NCBI RefSeq assembly: GCF_905404315.1
Contig: NC_066279.1
Span: 74,501-138,500, forward strand
Source of the DNA: Leptidea sinapis
Taxonomy: Eukaryota; Arthropoda; Insecta; Lepidoptera; Pieridae
Length of the DNA stretch: 64,000 nucleotides
Direction of reading: 5' to 3'
Positions 51,101-56,929 of this stretch are shown here, in pieces. Position numbers and translations under genes: made by a program. The first letter of the stretch is position 1; the number at the start of each line of letters is the position of its first letter. The notes under the pieces are model-generated. The model ran no database searches. It was given only the letters and a program-made list of their open reading frames with translations, and was not told the origin of the DNA.

Positions 51101-54100
51101 TAATAAACTTGGCATAAATTTATACCCTAGAATTAACCAAGAATATGCAAAATGTTGTTGTGATATCGCTGACAACAATGTCAAAACAATGATAATTCTG
51201 AAGTTTTCCAAATGTCAAGCAGCCTTGCAAATAAATGCGAAAAACGCTATAAAGCAATCCGAATAAAGCAATCGTATTCAAAATGTCTATTTGTAAACAT
51301 TTTACATATTCTTAGTTTATTCTCAGGTGCTTTGTGCCAATTTTATTTGTAAGGCCGCAAGTGTTTATTGATAGTTCGCATAATACCTTTATTGGTAAAT
51401 ATGAGAAACATAGAAAAATACACAAAACATAATTGAACGGGCACGAACCAGTCACACAGCTTGCAGCTTGCTTAGAACTATTTTTTTTTATGGAATAGGA
51501 GGACAAACGAGCGTACGGGTCACCTGTTGTTAAGTGATCACCGCCGCCCACAATGTCTTGCAACACCAGAGGAATCACAGGAGCGTTGCCGGCCTTTAAG
51601 GAAAGTGTACGCGCTTTTTTTTAAAGGTACCCATGTCGTATCGTCCAGGAAACACCGCACAAGGAAGTTCATTCCAAAGCTTTGCAGTACGTGGAAGAAA
51701 GCTCCTTGAACACCGCACTGTGGAGGACCGCCACACATCCAGATGGTGAGGATGATATCCTAACTTGTGGCGTGCCGTGCGAAGGTGGAATTCGGCGACA
51801 GTAATCAGGTTAAACAGCTCTTCGGAACACTCCCCGTGATAAATGCGGTAGAAGACACACAATGAAGCGACGTATCTACGCAACGCCAAGTGATCCAGCC
51901 GTTCACAGTGCACTGTGTCCCCGAAAATTCGAGCTGCTCTGCGTTGCACGCGGTCAAATGGATCGAGCTGATACTGGAGTGCGCCAGACCAGAGATGACA
52001 GCAATACTCCATGTGTGGCCGGACCTGCGCTTTGTAGAGCGCTAATATGTGGGCCGGCTTGAAGTATTGCCGTGCTCTATTAATGACGCCCAGTTTCTTT
52101 GAAGCCAATTTGGCTTTGCCTTCCAGATGACCACGAAATTGGCAATCGCTCCAGATTTCGAGACCCAGTATTCCGATACTAGGCGAGGCTTTGAGGGAAG
52201 TGTTGTCGAAGAGCGGTAATACGACAAATGGGGTTTTTTTAGTGGTAAACGCGACAAACTTGAGTCTTCTGGGGGTTAAATTGGACAAGGTTCGATTTTC
52301 CCCATTCCGCGACCTTCTCAAGAGAGGACTCGATAGAAGACACAAGTTTCTCCCGGCACTGGTCGACGATTTCCCGAGAGAGACCTGCAAGGCCAGTGTA
52401 TACGGCATCACCAGTGCTGTCGTCTGCATAGCAATGAATGTTGGAGGTGTCCAACATATCATTGATATGCAGAAGAAACAGCGTGGGAGACAGCACACGG
52501 CCTTGGGGCACTCCAGCATTCACGGGCTTCGGGTTCGAGCAATATCCGTCGACAATGACCTGTATGCTGCGCCCAGTGAGGAAGCTGGAGGTCCACTTGC
52601 ACAAGCTCTCGGGAAGCCCAAATGATGGAAGTTTGGAGAGGAGCGCCTTGTGCCATACACGATCAAAGGCCTTCGCTATATCCAGGCTAACTGCCAGGCC
52701 TTCCCCCTTGCTTTCAATAGCCGCTGCCCATCTATGTGTTAGGTATACCAGAAGATCACCTGCCGACCGACCATGGCGAAACCCGTATTGTCGATCGTTG
52801 ATCAACTGGTGACCCTCTAGATATACTAAGAGCTGACGGGTAATTATGCTCTCCATGATTTTGGAGAGCAGGGAGGTAATAGCAATAGGCCTGTAGTTTG
52901 CCGGATCCGAACTGTCTCCTTTTTTTTGGATCGGATGGACAAGGGCTGACCATGAGTCAGGGACTACGCCTTTAGAATAAGAGTGCCGGAATAAACGCGT
53001 CAGCACCGGCGTCAACTCAGGGGCACACGTTCTAAGCACGATTGGAGAAATGCCATCCGGCCCGCTCGACTTCCTGACGTCCAACGAAAACAGAGCTCGC
53101 CTAACACTTTTCTGTCTGAACTGTACTTCAGGCATAGAGCTCTGACACCGCGGGATGGTCGGCGGTGTTTTTCCGTTGTCGTAAAGAGTCGAGTTGGAGG
53201 CGAAAAGAGTGCACAAGAGATCGGCTTTCTCTTTTGCCGTATGGGCCAGGGTGTCATTCCTCATGTGCAACGGCGGCATGGACGGCTAGCTGAAGTTACC
53301 AAGAGCAGCTTTCGACAACGACCAGAACTTGCGTGTTCCGGTCGGGTAACTGAAAAGCTGCTCGCCGATTATGACGACGTGTTTTGACTTTGCACGGGCG
53401 ATTTGCCGCTTAAAAAATCTGGAGGCACGGTTGTATTCCCTCTTAAGAACTGTGCAGTTCGGATCCTTTCCGCCCAGCGCCGCAACCCAAGCTCGATACG
53501 CCTGTTTTTTGCAGTCAGATGCTGCTTTAACTGACGCATCGAACCAGGGCTGTGATCTGCCACCGATGGGTACTACAGAGCTTGGTATAAAAATATCCAT
53601 GCCCTGCAGTATCATATCGGCTACTGCAACGGCGCAGGCACTAGGATCATCCGAAGGGAAACAAACCCTGCCCCAAGGGTAGTATGCAAAAAAGGAACGC
53701 ATCCTATCCCAATCTGCTGACTTGTAGTGCCAAACGCGGCGGGTCGCTGGTGGTCTGCGACGTTGGCGTCGGATAGGCACTACACTCCTGACCAGGCAAT
53801 GGTCGGACGTTCCGAGAGGGGCGTCGACAAAGACCTGGTAACCATCGGGGTGTGTAGTCAGCAGAAGATCCAATAAGGACGGCATGTGGCTATCGACATC
53901 CGGGAGCCGCTTTGGCGACTCGACCAATATGGCCACCGGTCCTCGACACTAACCTATGCGAAACATAGCGGCACTAGGCCGCTACTTCACGCCGGTATTC
54001 TGTGCGAGTATGGTAATTAACCCGGACGAGCCTGGCCCGATTGTGCTGACGTCAAAAGACGGCAGCGTGGCTCTTCCACTTCTAAAAAGCCCTTAGTTGC

Positions 54101-56483
54101 CTCTTACGACACCCATGGGCCTGGGACTCCCCTCCACAGGGCAAAAGTTGTTTAGCCATATAAGTTATTTTTAGAGTTATACCGTTTCTTGGACATTGCA
54201 ACATTACTTTATTTTTATAAGATAAAAGAATTTTTCTAAAATAATAAAAGAATTTTTCTAAAATAAAAGCCTAAGTTACTCCTTATTACATCAGAAATCT
54301 CCAGTATCACTCCTGGAAACCTGCAGTAGTCTGAAAAGGCCGCTATCAGTCTGGGATGGTGTGGGCTGGTTGGAGTAAGAAGATTAACTGACGCGCACAA
54401 TGGCCTAATGAAGTGTCTTAGTGTCGTTAGCCCAGTCAAACTAATTAACTAGTTTGGTCCAAATCATTTCAGCCGTTCAGTGGATTGGGCGAAACAGTCG
54501 GTGCATGCCATAAACTTATAAACCACACAGAAATACGTGACCAATAATATTGAAATTTTTTTTTACTTTATTTTTATAAAATAAAAGAATTTTTCTAAAA
54601 TAATAAAAGATATTTTCTAAAATAAAAGCCTAAGTTACTCCTTATTACACCAGCTACCTGGCAATAAAAGTCCCATCAAAATCGTTCCAGCCATTTCAGA
54701 GATTAGCCGGAACAAACAGACAGACAGACTAAAATTGTAAAAAAAAAAATGGTGTATGTATGTATATATATTCAAATACACGTAGTAAAAAACGCTTATT
54801 ACAATATTACAAACAGTGACTCCAATTTTATTTATATGTATAGATTATTTCATAAAGTTTATACGATACCCTAGCTAGGTTAGAGATATTAACTCCAGTT
54901 TACTTTTTATAGTTTACCCCAAGGTATCGCATTTTACCTGTTTATCGCTAATATTCAGGTGCGGCAAGGTCGGAATGGGTGTGCCAAGGAGTGGCAATAA
55001 GCGTATTTAGTTGCTTTTTAGGCTAATGGAAAATGAAAACGGTTTATTATACCAGGGAAGCATAGACAAGCCCGTTAGTTGACCGATATTAGGACAAGTT
55101 ACCTCAATATTTTATGCTGTTCCTAGTACATAGTGCAAACACTTTTTGACAAAGGGAGTAAAGCCAATTGTTAAAATTTACATACTTCTCTTATGGCATT
55201 TTTTTACAATCTCGATTCAGTCACAAGGTTTGTCACGAAATAATAATAATAATATTGACACTCTTACACAAATGCACACACACACACACACACACACAAA
55301 ACACTAGTAACATGCCCAAATACGAGTACCGGTACGCAAGTGAGCGAACCGGTGTCGCATCCCTACATGCGTTTCTCGCCAAACCTGCGTGAATCAACGC
55401 TAGTAGGGAAGACTTTCTACTTAATATTATAATTAATACTAGGGCCGCGCGGTCCAAGTATTTTGATATAAGCATAGTGGTTCTGATTCGAGCGAAGATC
55501 TAAAGAACAAGACATGCCGTTTTATATATCTTACTCTGCTCTTTTTTTTTAAGAAAAAGGAGGACAAACGAGGTCACCTGGCGTTAAGTGATCACTGCCG
55601 CCCACATTCTCTCGCAACACCAAAGCAATCACAGCAGCGTTGCCGGTGTTTAAAGAGGGTGGGTGTACGCGCTTTATTGAAGGTACCCATGTCGTATCGT
55701 CCCGGAAACAACGCACAAGAAATCTCATTCCACAGCATTGTAGTACGTGGAAGAAAGTTCCTAGAAAACCGCACTGTTGAGTAACGCCTCACATCCAGGT
55801 GGTGGGGATGATATTTTTTAATATTTTTTTATAAATTTATTAGACAGCTTTGCCAATTAAAGCTTGAGGCGGTAAGTAAACCTATTTATTGCCTTAATGA
55901 ATGTGAATACGTAGTACTTTTACCAACATATTATATTTATATGTTCATGTTTACATTTGCTAAGAAATCATTGTTTATTTTATAAAATAAATTTTTTAAA
56001 TCTCTAATAAAGTAAAATCTACATAAAAATATCAACAGGTCACGACTGTCTTTTGTATAAAATATAAATATTAATACAATGCAAATTATTATATTATTAT
56101 AATAGGCATAGCAGTGAAATTTCGAAAGTTTTTTAACTGAATATAAATATATTTGTACATAAATATAGTTGAGGTATCTCTTTGCAGCATGAAACATATT
56201 TATATTTTTCTACGACTACAAAGAGATTTCTAAAAGAATCGATCTTGAAAATCCTTTTTTTTTACGATGGAAATAATCATATACAAATTATACTAGGCGA
56301 ATACGATAGCTTTTTCAGACATTGTGATACAAAGTAAAAAAAACTCACTCGGATATATCTCTCCAAGTCCGGTGGTATTTCTTCTGTAATGTCTTCTTTT
56401 CTCTCCTCTTGTGTCGCATTTTTCTCTACATGATCGTAAGACACGCTCTTTCCAATTTTCTTCTCTTCTGTACTGATGACATT
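20336..56483 (-). CDS. CSPP1: CSPP1-like centrosome/spindle pole protein gene, ten proposed exons
   Basis: Minus-strand spliced gene. Exons in transcript order: 56483-56349, 36521-36417, 33348-33175, 29257-29142, 26452-26371, 25390-25256, 23749-23667, 22877-22783, 22015-21913, 21148-20336. The product is Lys/Glu/Arg-rich coiled coil with the CSPP1-like motif GLGEYEHRKNTLKKIQQKQY, a YQQELRKQIHEQQ repeat unit and a C-terminal block ending in LTQLGSIRRQLQLEQMKL. CSPP1 proteins bind microtubules at centrosomes, spindle poles and cilia. Phases agree at all joins except 26371 to 25390, where a small exon is probably missing. The gene starts upstream of 56483 or outside the window. Introns are filled with LINE, SINE and MITE copies, the largest being about 20 kb. 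Identification rests on motifs and coiled-coil character, not a database search. Confidence 0.7.
21149..21912. other. intron, nothing recognised
   Basis: AT-rich intron between the last two exons of the CSPP1-like gene. Open frames here are short and lack motifs. Confidence 0.4.
21913..22015 (-). CDS. CSPP1: CSPP1-like coiled-coil exon
   Basis: Acceptor tttcgtag and donor GTGGGT on the minus strand. It completes the preceding AA overhang to Lys, then reads MLEQAEMRRLEEQLRSLKTA and QERERRRHCDINDT, a heptad-like charged helix. It ends in phase 0, matching the terminal exon. Confidence 0.75.
22436..22630 (+). promoter_or_regulatory. candidate promoter / 5' exon inside a CSPP1-like intron
   Basis: GC-richer island in an AT-rich intron with caaaatggcggatatc, several TCAGT initiator-like pentamers (22520-22580) and a donor-like GTACGT at 22621. 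It could be an alternative or antisense transcription start. The short frame starting at the atggcgga does not continue. Confidence 0.25.
22783..22877 (-). CDS. CSPP1: CSPP1-like exon with YQQELRKQI motif
   Basis: Acceptor tttgacag and donor GTAATT on the minus strand. Encodes EAAERRSRYQQELRKQIHEQ then QAIRLERENRE. The Y-x2-EL-x-KQI pattern resembles the repeated Y-EEL-RQ units of CSPP1 proteins. Ends with two bases that fit the next exon. Confidence 0.75.
23000..23455 (+). mobile_element. tRNA-derived SINE, interrupted
   Basis: 5' part (aatatgcaattattgggg, caaacgattggctcagttgg) and 3' part (aatttaatttgtgtaattaa tcccagaagtgaggg) are separated by about 185 bp of unrelated AT-rich sequence. 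The T-arm is deleted. Confidence 0.55.
23456..23640 (+). mobile_element. LINE family C 3' UTR fragment
   Basis: Matches the end of 44164-44837 (accaattcttctcaggccc; gaatgggtggtagattttt; aaaatatttgaatttgaatt). Lies 26 bp from the exon at 23667. Confidence 0.6.
23667..23749 (-). CDS. CSPP1: CSPP1-like exon
   Basis: Acceptor atattacag and donor GTGAGT on the minus strand. After two bases completing an Asp codon it reads RNKRSDIYTPSILDAEAIQL and RNQKAVQ, ending in phase 0. Both neighbouring joins are phase-consistent. Confidence 0.72.
23811..24075 (-). repeat. SR poly(A)-tailed hairpin repeat
   Basis: Poly(T)/atgccagtaaggaacgagac start, taatttcactagctatggcg middle. The left end is adjacent to a LINE fragment. 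Confidence 0.65.
24083..24190 (-). mobile_element. LINE family A rearranged fragment
   Basis: tgtcgtatcgtcccggaaac (near the 3' end) is fused to the reverse of the HMEYCCHLWSGAP region (caccagaccagagatgacag), skipping about 300 bp. Confidence 0.6.
24379..24725 (+). mobile_element. LINE family A 3' fragment (C-terminal ORF2)
   Basis: Begins at SEELFNLIPAAEFHL, with FPGRYDMGTFKKSAFTFLKG and the 3' end tcctattccataaaaaaa. 5'-truncated, and open to the normal stop. Confidence 0.8.
25256..25390 (-). CDS. CSPP1: CSPP1-like GC-rich exon
   Basis: A GC-rich island in AT-rich intron, with acceptor tttaacag and donor GTATTT on the minus strand. Read in the frame that joins the next exon, it gives AERELSPRTALDNKHSGWNC then a Ser/Arg/Asp-rich tail ending SYGDFD, with one base left over that pairs with the next exon's two. 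Two frames are open here, so the frame choice rests on phase. Confidence 0.6.
25430..25625 (+). mobile_element. tRNA-derived SINE
   Basis: tRNA-like core (gttggctcagtggtagagaa; gcgggttggagtcccgcatc) with a well-kept T-stem GCGGG/CCCGC, flanked by family sequences. Lies about 40 bp upstream (genomically above) of the exon at 25390. Confidence 0.65.
25630..26035 (-). mobile_element. RTE-like LINE 3' end
   Basis: Minus-strand degenerate RTE C-terminus: VRTLMVAQRAMERTTLGVSL, then RRTGRRSVGRNPTRW-like region and TDYLVKIAGIGWMRAAQDRS, ending near the gacgtccactgctggacaaa motif. Frames are broken. Confidence 0.7.
26371..26452 (-). CDS. CSPP1: CSPP1-like small exon, join tentative
   Basis: Acceptor tatttcag and a strong donor GTAAGT on the minus strand. 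Frame KVDTGIQVDRHAPLSVAVQT then DDCDLLR. Its phase-0 end does not fit the exon at 25390, so either a short exon lies between them or another donor is used. Confidence 0.5.
26553..27005 (-). mobile_element. LINE family A, old diverged fragment
   Basis: Minus-strand remnants: caccagaggagtcacaggag, atgtcgtatcgttctggaaa, gatggtggggataat, ctcttcgaaacactccccat. More diverged than other copies. Confidence 0.65.
27385..27650 (+). repeat. SR poly(A)-tailed hairpin repeat
   Basis: ggaaggctcctttgcacagg to cccgtattttgataaaaaaa. A deletion around 27430 removes part of the 5' half. Confidence 0.72.
27651..28189. other. intronic, nothing recognised
   Basis: AT-rich; no gene or repeat family recognised. 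Confidence 0.35.
28190..29068 (-). mobile_element. Helitron-like elements with internal ~118-bp tandem repeats
   Basis: A partial copy (28190-28285) is followed by a complete one starting actagctgacccggcaaacg at 28292. The unit tctcaaattcactggaacac ... aatcggtccagccgtttagg ... gaatccacctgaagacacac recurs three to four times at 28640-29000. Related to 41770-42120. Confidence 0.55.
29142..29257 (-). CDS. CSPP1: CSPP1-like KER-rich coiled-coil exon
   Basis: Acceptor ending ACAG above 29257 on the minus strand. The frame QAQLKREAREKAERERKEKE is an almost pure charged alpha-helix. The donor is uncertain: GTGTAA after 29142 gives the phase required by the next exon, whereas GTAGCT after 29125 does not. 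Confidence 0.65.
29441..29578. mobile_element. short MITE, family M2
   Basis: About 135 bp, near-palindromic ends (cttattcataatggtccgct / gactattatgaataagggg). Nearly identical to 47187-47331. Confidence 0.6.
29730..30140 (-). mobile_element. family D 3' tail
   Basis: aatcaaaccaaaatcaccca tail and the block ccaccactacggaaaacgtt gagctttagtgagaaaaagt shared with 5704-6060. Confidence 0.55.
30239..30680. mobile_element. MITE with long TIRs and TTA target duplication
   Basis: 442 bp. Perfect inverted repeats of about 36 bp (GTGCTCCCAAATTAATAATG... at 30241 and its complement ending 30678) flanked by TTA at 30236-30238 and 30681-30683. TTA duplication and TIRs suggest PIF/Harbinger. The internal open frame is not recognisable. 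Confidence 0.75.
31078..31365 (+). mobile_element. THAP-related MITE, partial copy
   Basis: Matches 43289-43570 (cacggacgagtaaaa end; gcaccaaaacaagccggtaa; gcgtcgcaataaaatatttt). Carries ATGCCATCGTGCGTTGTG, reading MPSCVVKKY then a stop. Confidence 0.55.
31366..32654. other. intronic; nothing recognised except a repeat scrap
   Basis: 32413-32480 is an inverted scrap of the 430-1160 repeat. No coding or RNA feature otherwise. Confidence 0.35.
32655..32967 (+). mobile_element. LINE family A 3' fragment
   Basis: HLRTIRHKLGYHPHHLDVWR through WNELPCTVFPGRYDMGTFKK to the stop, then tcctattccataaaaaaa. Confidence 0.8.
33175..33348 (-). CDS. CSPP1: CSPP1-like signature exon (GLGEYEHRK)
   Basis: Acceptor ctttacag and donor CAG|GTGAAT on the minus strand; 58 whole codons. 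It begins RYIGLPLMLKTGEFSPNNPL and ends with GLGEYEHRKNTLKKIQQKQY REYLDQ. The GLPL / LGEYE-x-RK-x-L-x(6)-Y-x-EYL arrangement is the pattern I recognise from CSPP1 N-terminal regions and is the main basis for the gene name. Confidence 0.78.
33709..33858 (-). mobile_element. LINE family A 3' fragment
   Basis: Poly(T), atggaataggaggacaaacg, through the reverse of the stop region to ggtgtacgcgctttttttga. Confidence 0.78.
34267..34876 (-). repeat. SR repeat split by a 296-bp insertion
   Basis: SR sequence at 34267-34537 resumes at 34834 (ggtacccatagtctagcagg). The interruption 34538-34833 is flanked by TGGTA at both ends (34533-34537 and 34834-34838), consistent with a target duplication. It begins with ATAATAATAATC and has no recognised coding. 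Confidence 0.65.
34877..34945 (-). mobile_element. LINE family A 5' leader fragment
   Basis: ggacttccctattcttttta tgccccggggaagcac is the reverse complement of the leader at 6135-6190. Confidence 0.55.
34946..36166. other. intronic; family D scrap at 35290-35395
   Basis: Only a short family D tail (aaatcaaatccttattagtt, attgagctctaataa) was recognised. The rest is featureless. Confidence 0.35.
36167..36244 (-). tRNA. tRNA-Leu-like sequence (probable pseudogene)
   Basis: The minus strand reads GTCAGGTTGCCCGAGTGG ... GTAGGTTCGAAACCCAC ... GCCTTAC. A-box and B-box are near consensus, acceptor pairing is 6 of 7, and the loop would read TAA (Leu). The anticodon stem does not pair and the T-stem has one mismatch, so it is probably a decayed gene or a tRNA-derived repeat. 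Confidence 0.4.
36417..36521 (-). CDS. CSPP1: possible CSPP1-like exon
   Basis: Acceptor ttctttcag on the minus strand. Phase-0 reading MLDTNLSQYFCQ then VNAAGTITSSKTNLIVTKKN GEE up to a GTAATC donor. Phases fit both neighbours, but composition is unremarkable and an earlier donor (GTTAAC after 36486) is possible. The open frame running on to 36264 is probably intronic. Confidence 0.45.
36553..36960. mobile_element. MITE with 40-bp TIRs and TTA target duplication
   Basis: 408 bp. The ends GAGACCCCGCAAACTGCAGA and its complement continue inward through atcggccgatagtttggttg. TTA at 36550-36552 and 36961-36963. PIF/Harbinger-type by target site. No transposase. Confidence 0.8.
36964..37420. other. 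intronic, nothing recognised
   Basis: No gene or repeat recognised. Confidence 0.3.
37421..37491 (-). tRNA. tRNA-like sequence (pseudogene or SINE head)
   Basis: The minus strand reads GTTGCCGTGGAACAGCGGTT ATCACG, then GCAGAAGGTCCCAGGTTCGA, resembling a tRNA-Val backbone with an A-rich/T-rich anticodon loop that would read TTT. The acceptor ends do not pair. Confidence 0.3.
37953..38271 (+). mobile_element. LINE family A 3' fragment, abutting an inverted copy
   Basis: From ECSEELFNLIPAADFHL through the stop to CACCAGGTGACCCGTAC, where it is cut without the normal tail and meets a minus-strand family A segment. Confidence 0.8.
38272..40300 (-). pseudogene. LINE family A endonuclease-RT, two long frames
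   Basis: The upstream frame (to about 39210) holds the APE endonuclease, with HAGVCVYVREDICC, VVLGDFNGHNAEW and GTSDHCLVRSV (His near the catalytic C-terminus). A deletion of about 28 bp near 39210 shifts the frame. The downstream frame (39144 to 38272) holds RT motifs: YRPIAITSLLSKIMES, VSLDIAKAFDRVWHKALL, NAGVPQGCVLSPTLFLLHIN, HCYADDSTGDAVY. The thumb and C-terminus are absent. Confidence 0.85.
38272..40335 (-). mobile_element. LINE family A, long copy lacking the 3' end
   Basis: Minus-strand copy from within the endonuclease (TSYLTYPGYKIEHNF near 40280) to NPQK of the RT C-terminus at 38272. The missing C-terminal part lies inverted at 37953-38271. Confidence 0.85.
40336..41426. other. 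intronic, nothing recognised
   Basis: No coding, RNA or repeat match recognised. Confidence 0.35.
41427..41592 (+). repeat. SR repeat, 5'-truncated
   Basis: gcgtttcggtctgaaggacg to catcctgctcgtcttgtag. An internal deletion removes the hairpin region. Confidence 0.65.
41770..42964 (+). mobile_element. three Helitron-like units in tandem
   Basis: Units 41770-42217, 42220-42588 and 42589-42964 each end in gtctgtt(g)ggtcc/cagg/cagc-tagt termini (CTAG or CTAGT-like) and begin with TATATA-rich starts. All run in the same direction. The first contains the ~118-bp tandem motif also found at 28640-29000. Confidence 0.55.
43289..43660 (+). mobile_element. MITE carrying the start of a THAP-type zinc finger
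   Basis: The inverted ends acacggacgagtaaaaaaac and tttttttactagtccgtgtg enclose 370 bp. At 43465 an ATG opens MPSCVVKKCKNNNIKVFVDT then stop. M-x2-C-x4-C at the extreme N-terminus is the start of the C2CH THAP domain found in P-element-type transposases. Confidence 0.55.
43661..44067. other. intronic, nothing recognised
   Basis: AT-rich; no feature. Confidence 0.3.
44068..45060 (-). repeat. SR repeat split by a family C LINE
   Basis: SR sequence 44068-44163 (to ccgctcaggatt) continues at 44838 (cttgaaaaacccaacaattc). The junctions fit insertion of the LINE 44164-44837 into a pre-existing SR copy. Confidence 0.7.
44164..44837 (+). mobile_element. LINE family C, 3' end
   Basis: RT C-terminal block GILLWGSAADINTIFVLQKR AIRAIYNL, then PKESLREKF, in broken frames, followed by a 3' UTR and tail gaataaaaatatttgaattt. 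Related blocks at 46191-46640 and, inverted, 58653-58980. Confidence 0.72.
45195..45460 (+). repeat. SR poly(A)-tailed hairpin repeat
   Basis: ggaaggatcctttgcacagg to cgtcccttatttaattaaaa, with internal deletions. Confidence 0.68.
45787..45837 (+). ncRNA. hammerhead-ribozyme-like motif, core intact
   Basis: CTGAAGA at 45795-45801 (consensus CUGANGA), stem II GCC/GGC with a short loop, GAAA at 45818-45821, a palindromic loopless stem III ACAC/GTGT, and cleavage triplet GTC ending at 45829. Stem I pairs 45787-45794 (aacatctc) with 45830-45837 (gaattgtt) at 6 of 8 positions with a 2x2 internal loop. One unpaired T follows A9. The very short stem III is the form known from Penelope-like elements, where ribozymes act as dimers. 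Confidence 0.6.
46191..46640 (+). pseudogene. LINE family C RT C-terminal remnant
   Basis: VFLGITLDKKLQWGPQYVAQ then ADRLSSAAYAIRK, and in another frame SIMTYGILLWGHAADIDIVL HKRAVRAIY. Typical of the RT thumb and C-terminus of jockey-superfamily LINEs. Lies between the two hammerhead motifs. Confidence 0.7.
46641..47186. other. unassigned
   Basis: No feature recognised. Confidence 0.3.
47187..47331. mobile_element. short MITE, family M2
   Basis: Inverted ends cccttattcataatggtccg / agactattatgaataagggt, apparently flanked by TTA. Internal block gaagaagacagagtgagaat matches 29441-29578. Confidence 0.65.
47448..47498 (+). ncRNA. hammerhead-ribozyme-like motif, G12 lost
   Basis: CTGAGGA at 47456-47462, stem II GCCTC/GAGGC with loop GTGTA, then AAAA instead of GAAA (G12 to A at 47479), stem III ACAC/GTGT, triplet GTC ending 47490. 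Stem I is weaker. Homologous to 45787-45837 beyond the core (ggcgagtcaacatct upstream). Expected to be inactive. Confidence 0.55.
47499..48115. other. unassigned
   Basis: Downstream flank of the second hammerhead. 47500-47530 still resembles 45840-45880. No gene recognised. Confidence 0.3.
48116..48225 (-). mobile_element. RTE-like LINE 3' fragment
   Basis: tggaagacgtccactgatgg acaaat ... ccaacgtattccagcgatct taacc parallels 25655-25760. Confidence 0.6.
48500..48625 (+). mobile_element. LINE family A 3' fragment
   Basis: ccttaaaggccggcaacgct to ttgtcctcctattccaaaaa. Its aacaacaggtg variant is shared with 18140-18271 and 51482. Confidence 0.75.
48870..49070 (+). repeat. SR repeat, internally deleted
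   Basis: gcacaggatgccggcttgat to cgtcccttattttcagaaaa. The hairpin region is deleted. Confidence 0.65.
49419..49965. mobile_element. TIR element, unclassified
   Basis: Ends share the inverted motif TTAAAAAAACGACTTCAAAAA / tttttgaagtcggttaaaaa. The right part (ttgagaacctcctccttttt) is a sequence I associate with abundant lepidopteran repeats. Small open frames look non-coding. Confidence 0.45.
50241..50874. mobile_element. DNA element with ~45-bp imperfect TIRs
   Basis: TTATCTACACCCATA at 50241 and its complement ending at 50874. Similarity extends inward through AATCCTCTA and CAGAAAC-type blocks. A 37-codon ORF at 50598-50711 begins MSDSSFDSTLPDF after an AT-rich leader. Superfamily unknown. 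Confidence 0.55.
50875..51481. other. unassigned; one short repeat
   Basis: 51030-51060 (aaatcgcgagtgtaagacgt) matches 33505-33530. Nothing else recognised. Confidence 0.35.
51482..54145 (-). mobile_element. LINE family A, best preserved long copy
   Basis: Tail poly(T)/atggaataggaggacaaacg at 51482; 5' leader at about 53930-54145 (reverse of gtgtcgtaagaggcgactaa). The leader is joined directly to the middle of the endonuclease, as in 6125-8935 but at a different residue. Confidence 0.87.
51596..53936 (-). pseudogene. LINE family A endonuclease (partial)-RT, near-intact
   Basis: The frame runs from the endonuclease C-terminal half (GTSDHCLVRSVVPIRRQRRR) through RT (SSGPDGISPIVLRTCAPELT; VSLDIAKAFDRVWHKALL; NAGVPQGRVLSPTLFLLHIN; HCYADDSTGDAVY) to HMEYCCHLWSGA and FPGRYDMGTFKK. 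It is damaged by one TAG (53286-53288), an extra base near 52255 and a shift in an A-run near 51625. The ORF1 product and endonuclease N-terminus are missing. Confidence 0.87.
54205..54850. repeat. AT-rich direct repeat and Helitron-like sequence
   Basis: The block ataaaagaatttttctaaaa through gcctaagttactccttatta occurs at 54220-54292 and 54575-54650. 54650-54850 (acagacagacagac; cgcttattacaatattacaa) is the inverse of part of 3437-3665. Confidence 0.5.
54851..55544. other. unassigned; (CA)n microsatellite
   Basis: (CA)n at about 55276-55300. No gene recognised. Confidence 0.4.
55545..55818 (-). mobile_element. LINE family A 3' fragment, diverged
   Basis: aggaggacaaacgaggtcac to ctcacatccaggtggtgggg. 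C-terminal ORF2 sequence with several indels. Confidence 0.72.
55819..56348. other. AT-rich, nothing recognised
   Basis: Intron sequence flanking the CSPP1-like exon. Confidence 0.35.
56349..56483 (-). CDS. CSPP1: CSPP1-like most 5' exon in window
   Basis: Acceptor ttattttag above 56483 and donor GTGAGT below 56349 on the minus strand; exactly 45 codons, phase 0 at both ends. Reads NVISTEEKKIGKSVSYDHVE, then a Glu/Lys/Asp-rich stretch ending EIPPDLERYIR. It is about 20 kb upstream of the next recognised exon, so membership in the same gene is inferred from strand, phase and composition. Confidence 0.6.
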
Positions 56484-56599
56484 CTAAAATAAATTGTATT
56501 TAATGAATTCAATTCATTGGCAATCGCGATGAGAGAAACAGTCGATAGATCAGTGGCGTGCATTAGATTTCTACCAAGGAAGTCACTCTAGATCTATTT

Positions 56600-56890
56600 T
56601 TTTTATGATAATAAGGGACGAGACGAGCAGGACGTTCAGCTGATGGTAATTGATACGCCATGCCCATTACAATGCAGTGCCGCTCAGGATTCTCAAAAAA
56701 CCCAAAAATTCTGAGCGGCACTACAATTGCGCTCGTCACCTTGAGACATAAGCTGTTAAGCCAATTTGCCCAGTAATTTCACTAGCTACGGCGCCCTTCA
56801 GACCGAAACACAGTAATGATTACACATTACTGCTTCACGGCGGAAATAGGCGCCGTTGTGGTACTCATAATCTAGCCGGCTTCCTGTGCA
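56600..56890 (-). repeat. SR repeat with both hairpins intact
   Basis: Near-consensus copy. Stem 1 is AGTGCCGCTCAG (56676-56687) with CTGAGCGGCACT (56711-56722). Stem 2 is CAGTAATG (56811-56818) with CATTACTG (56825-56832). Confidence 0.78.
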
Positions 56891-56929
56891 TAAATGTATA
56901 TATATAAATAATATTATTACAGTAGAGCG

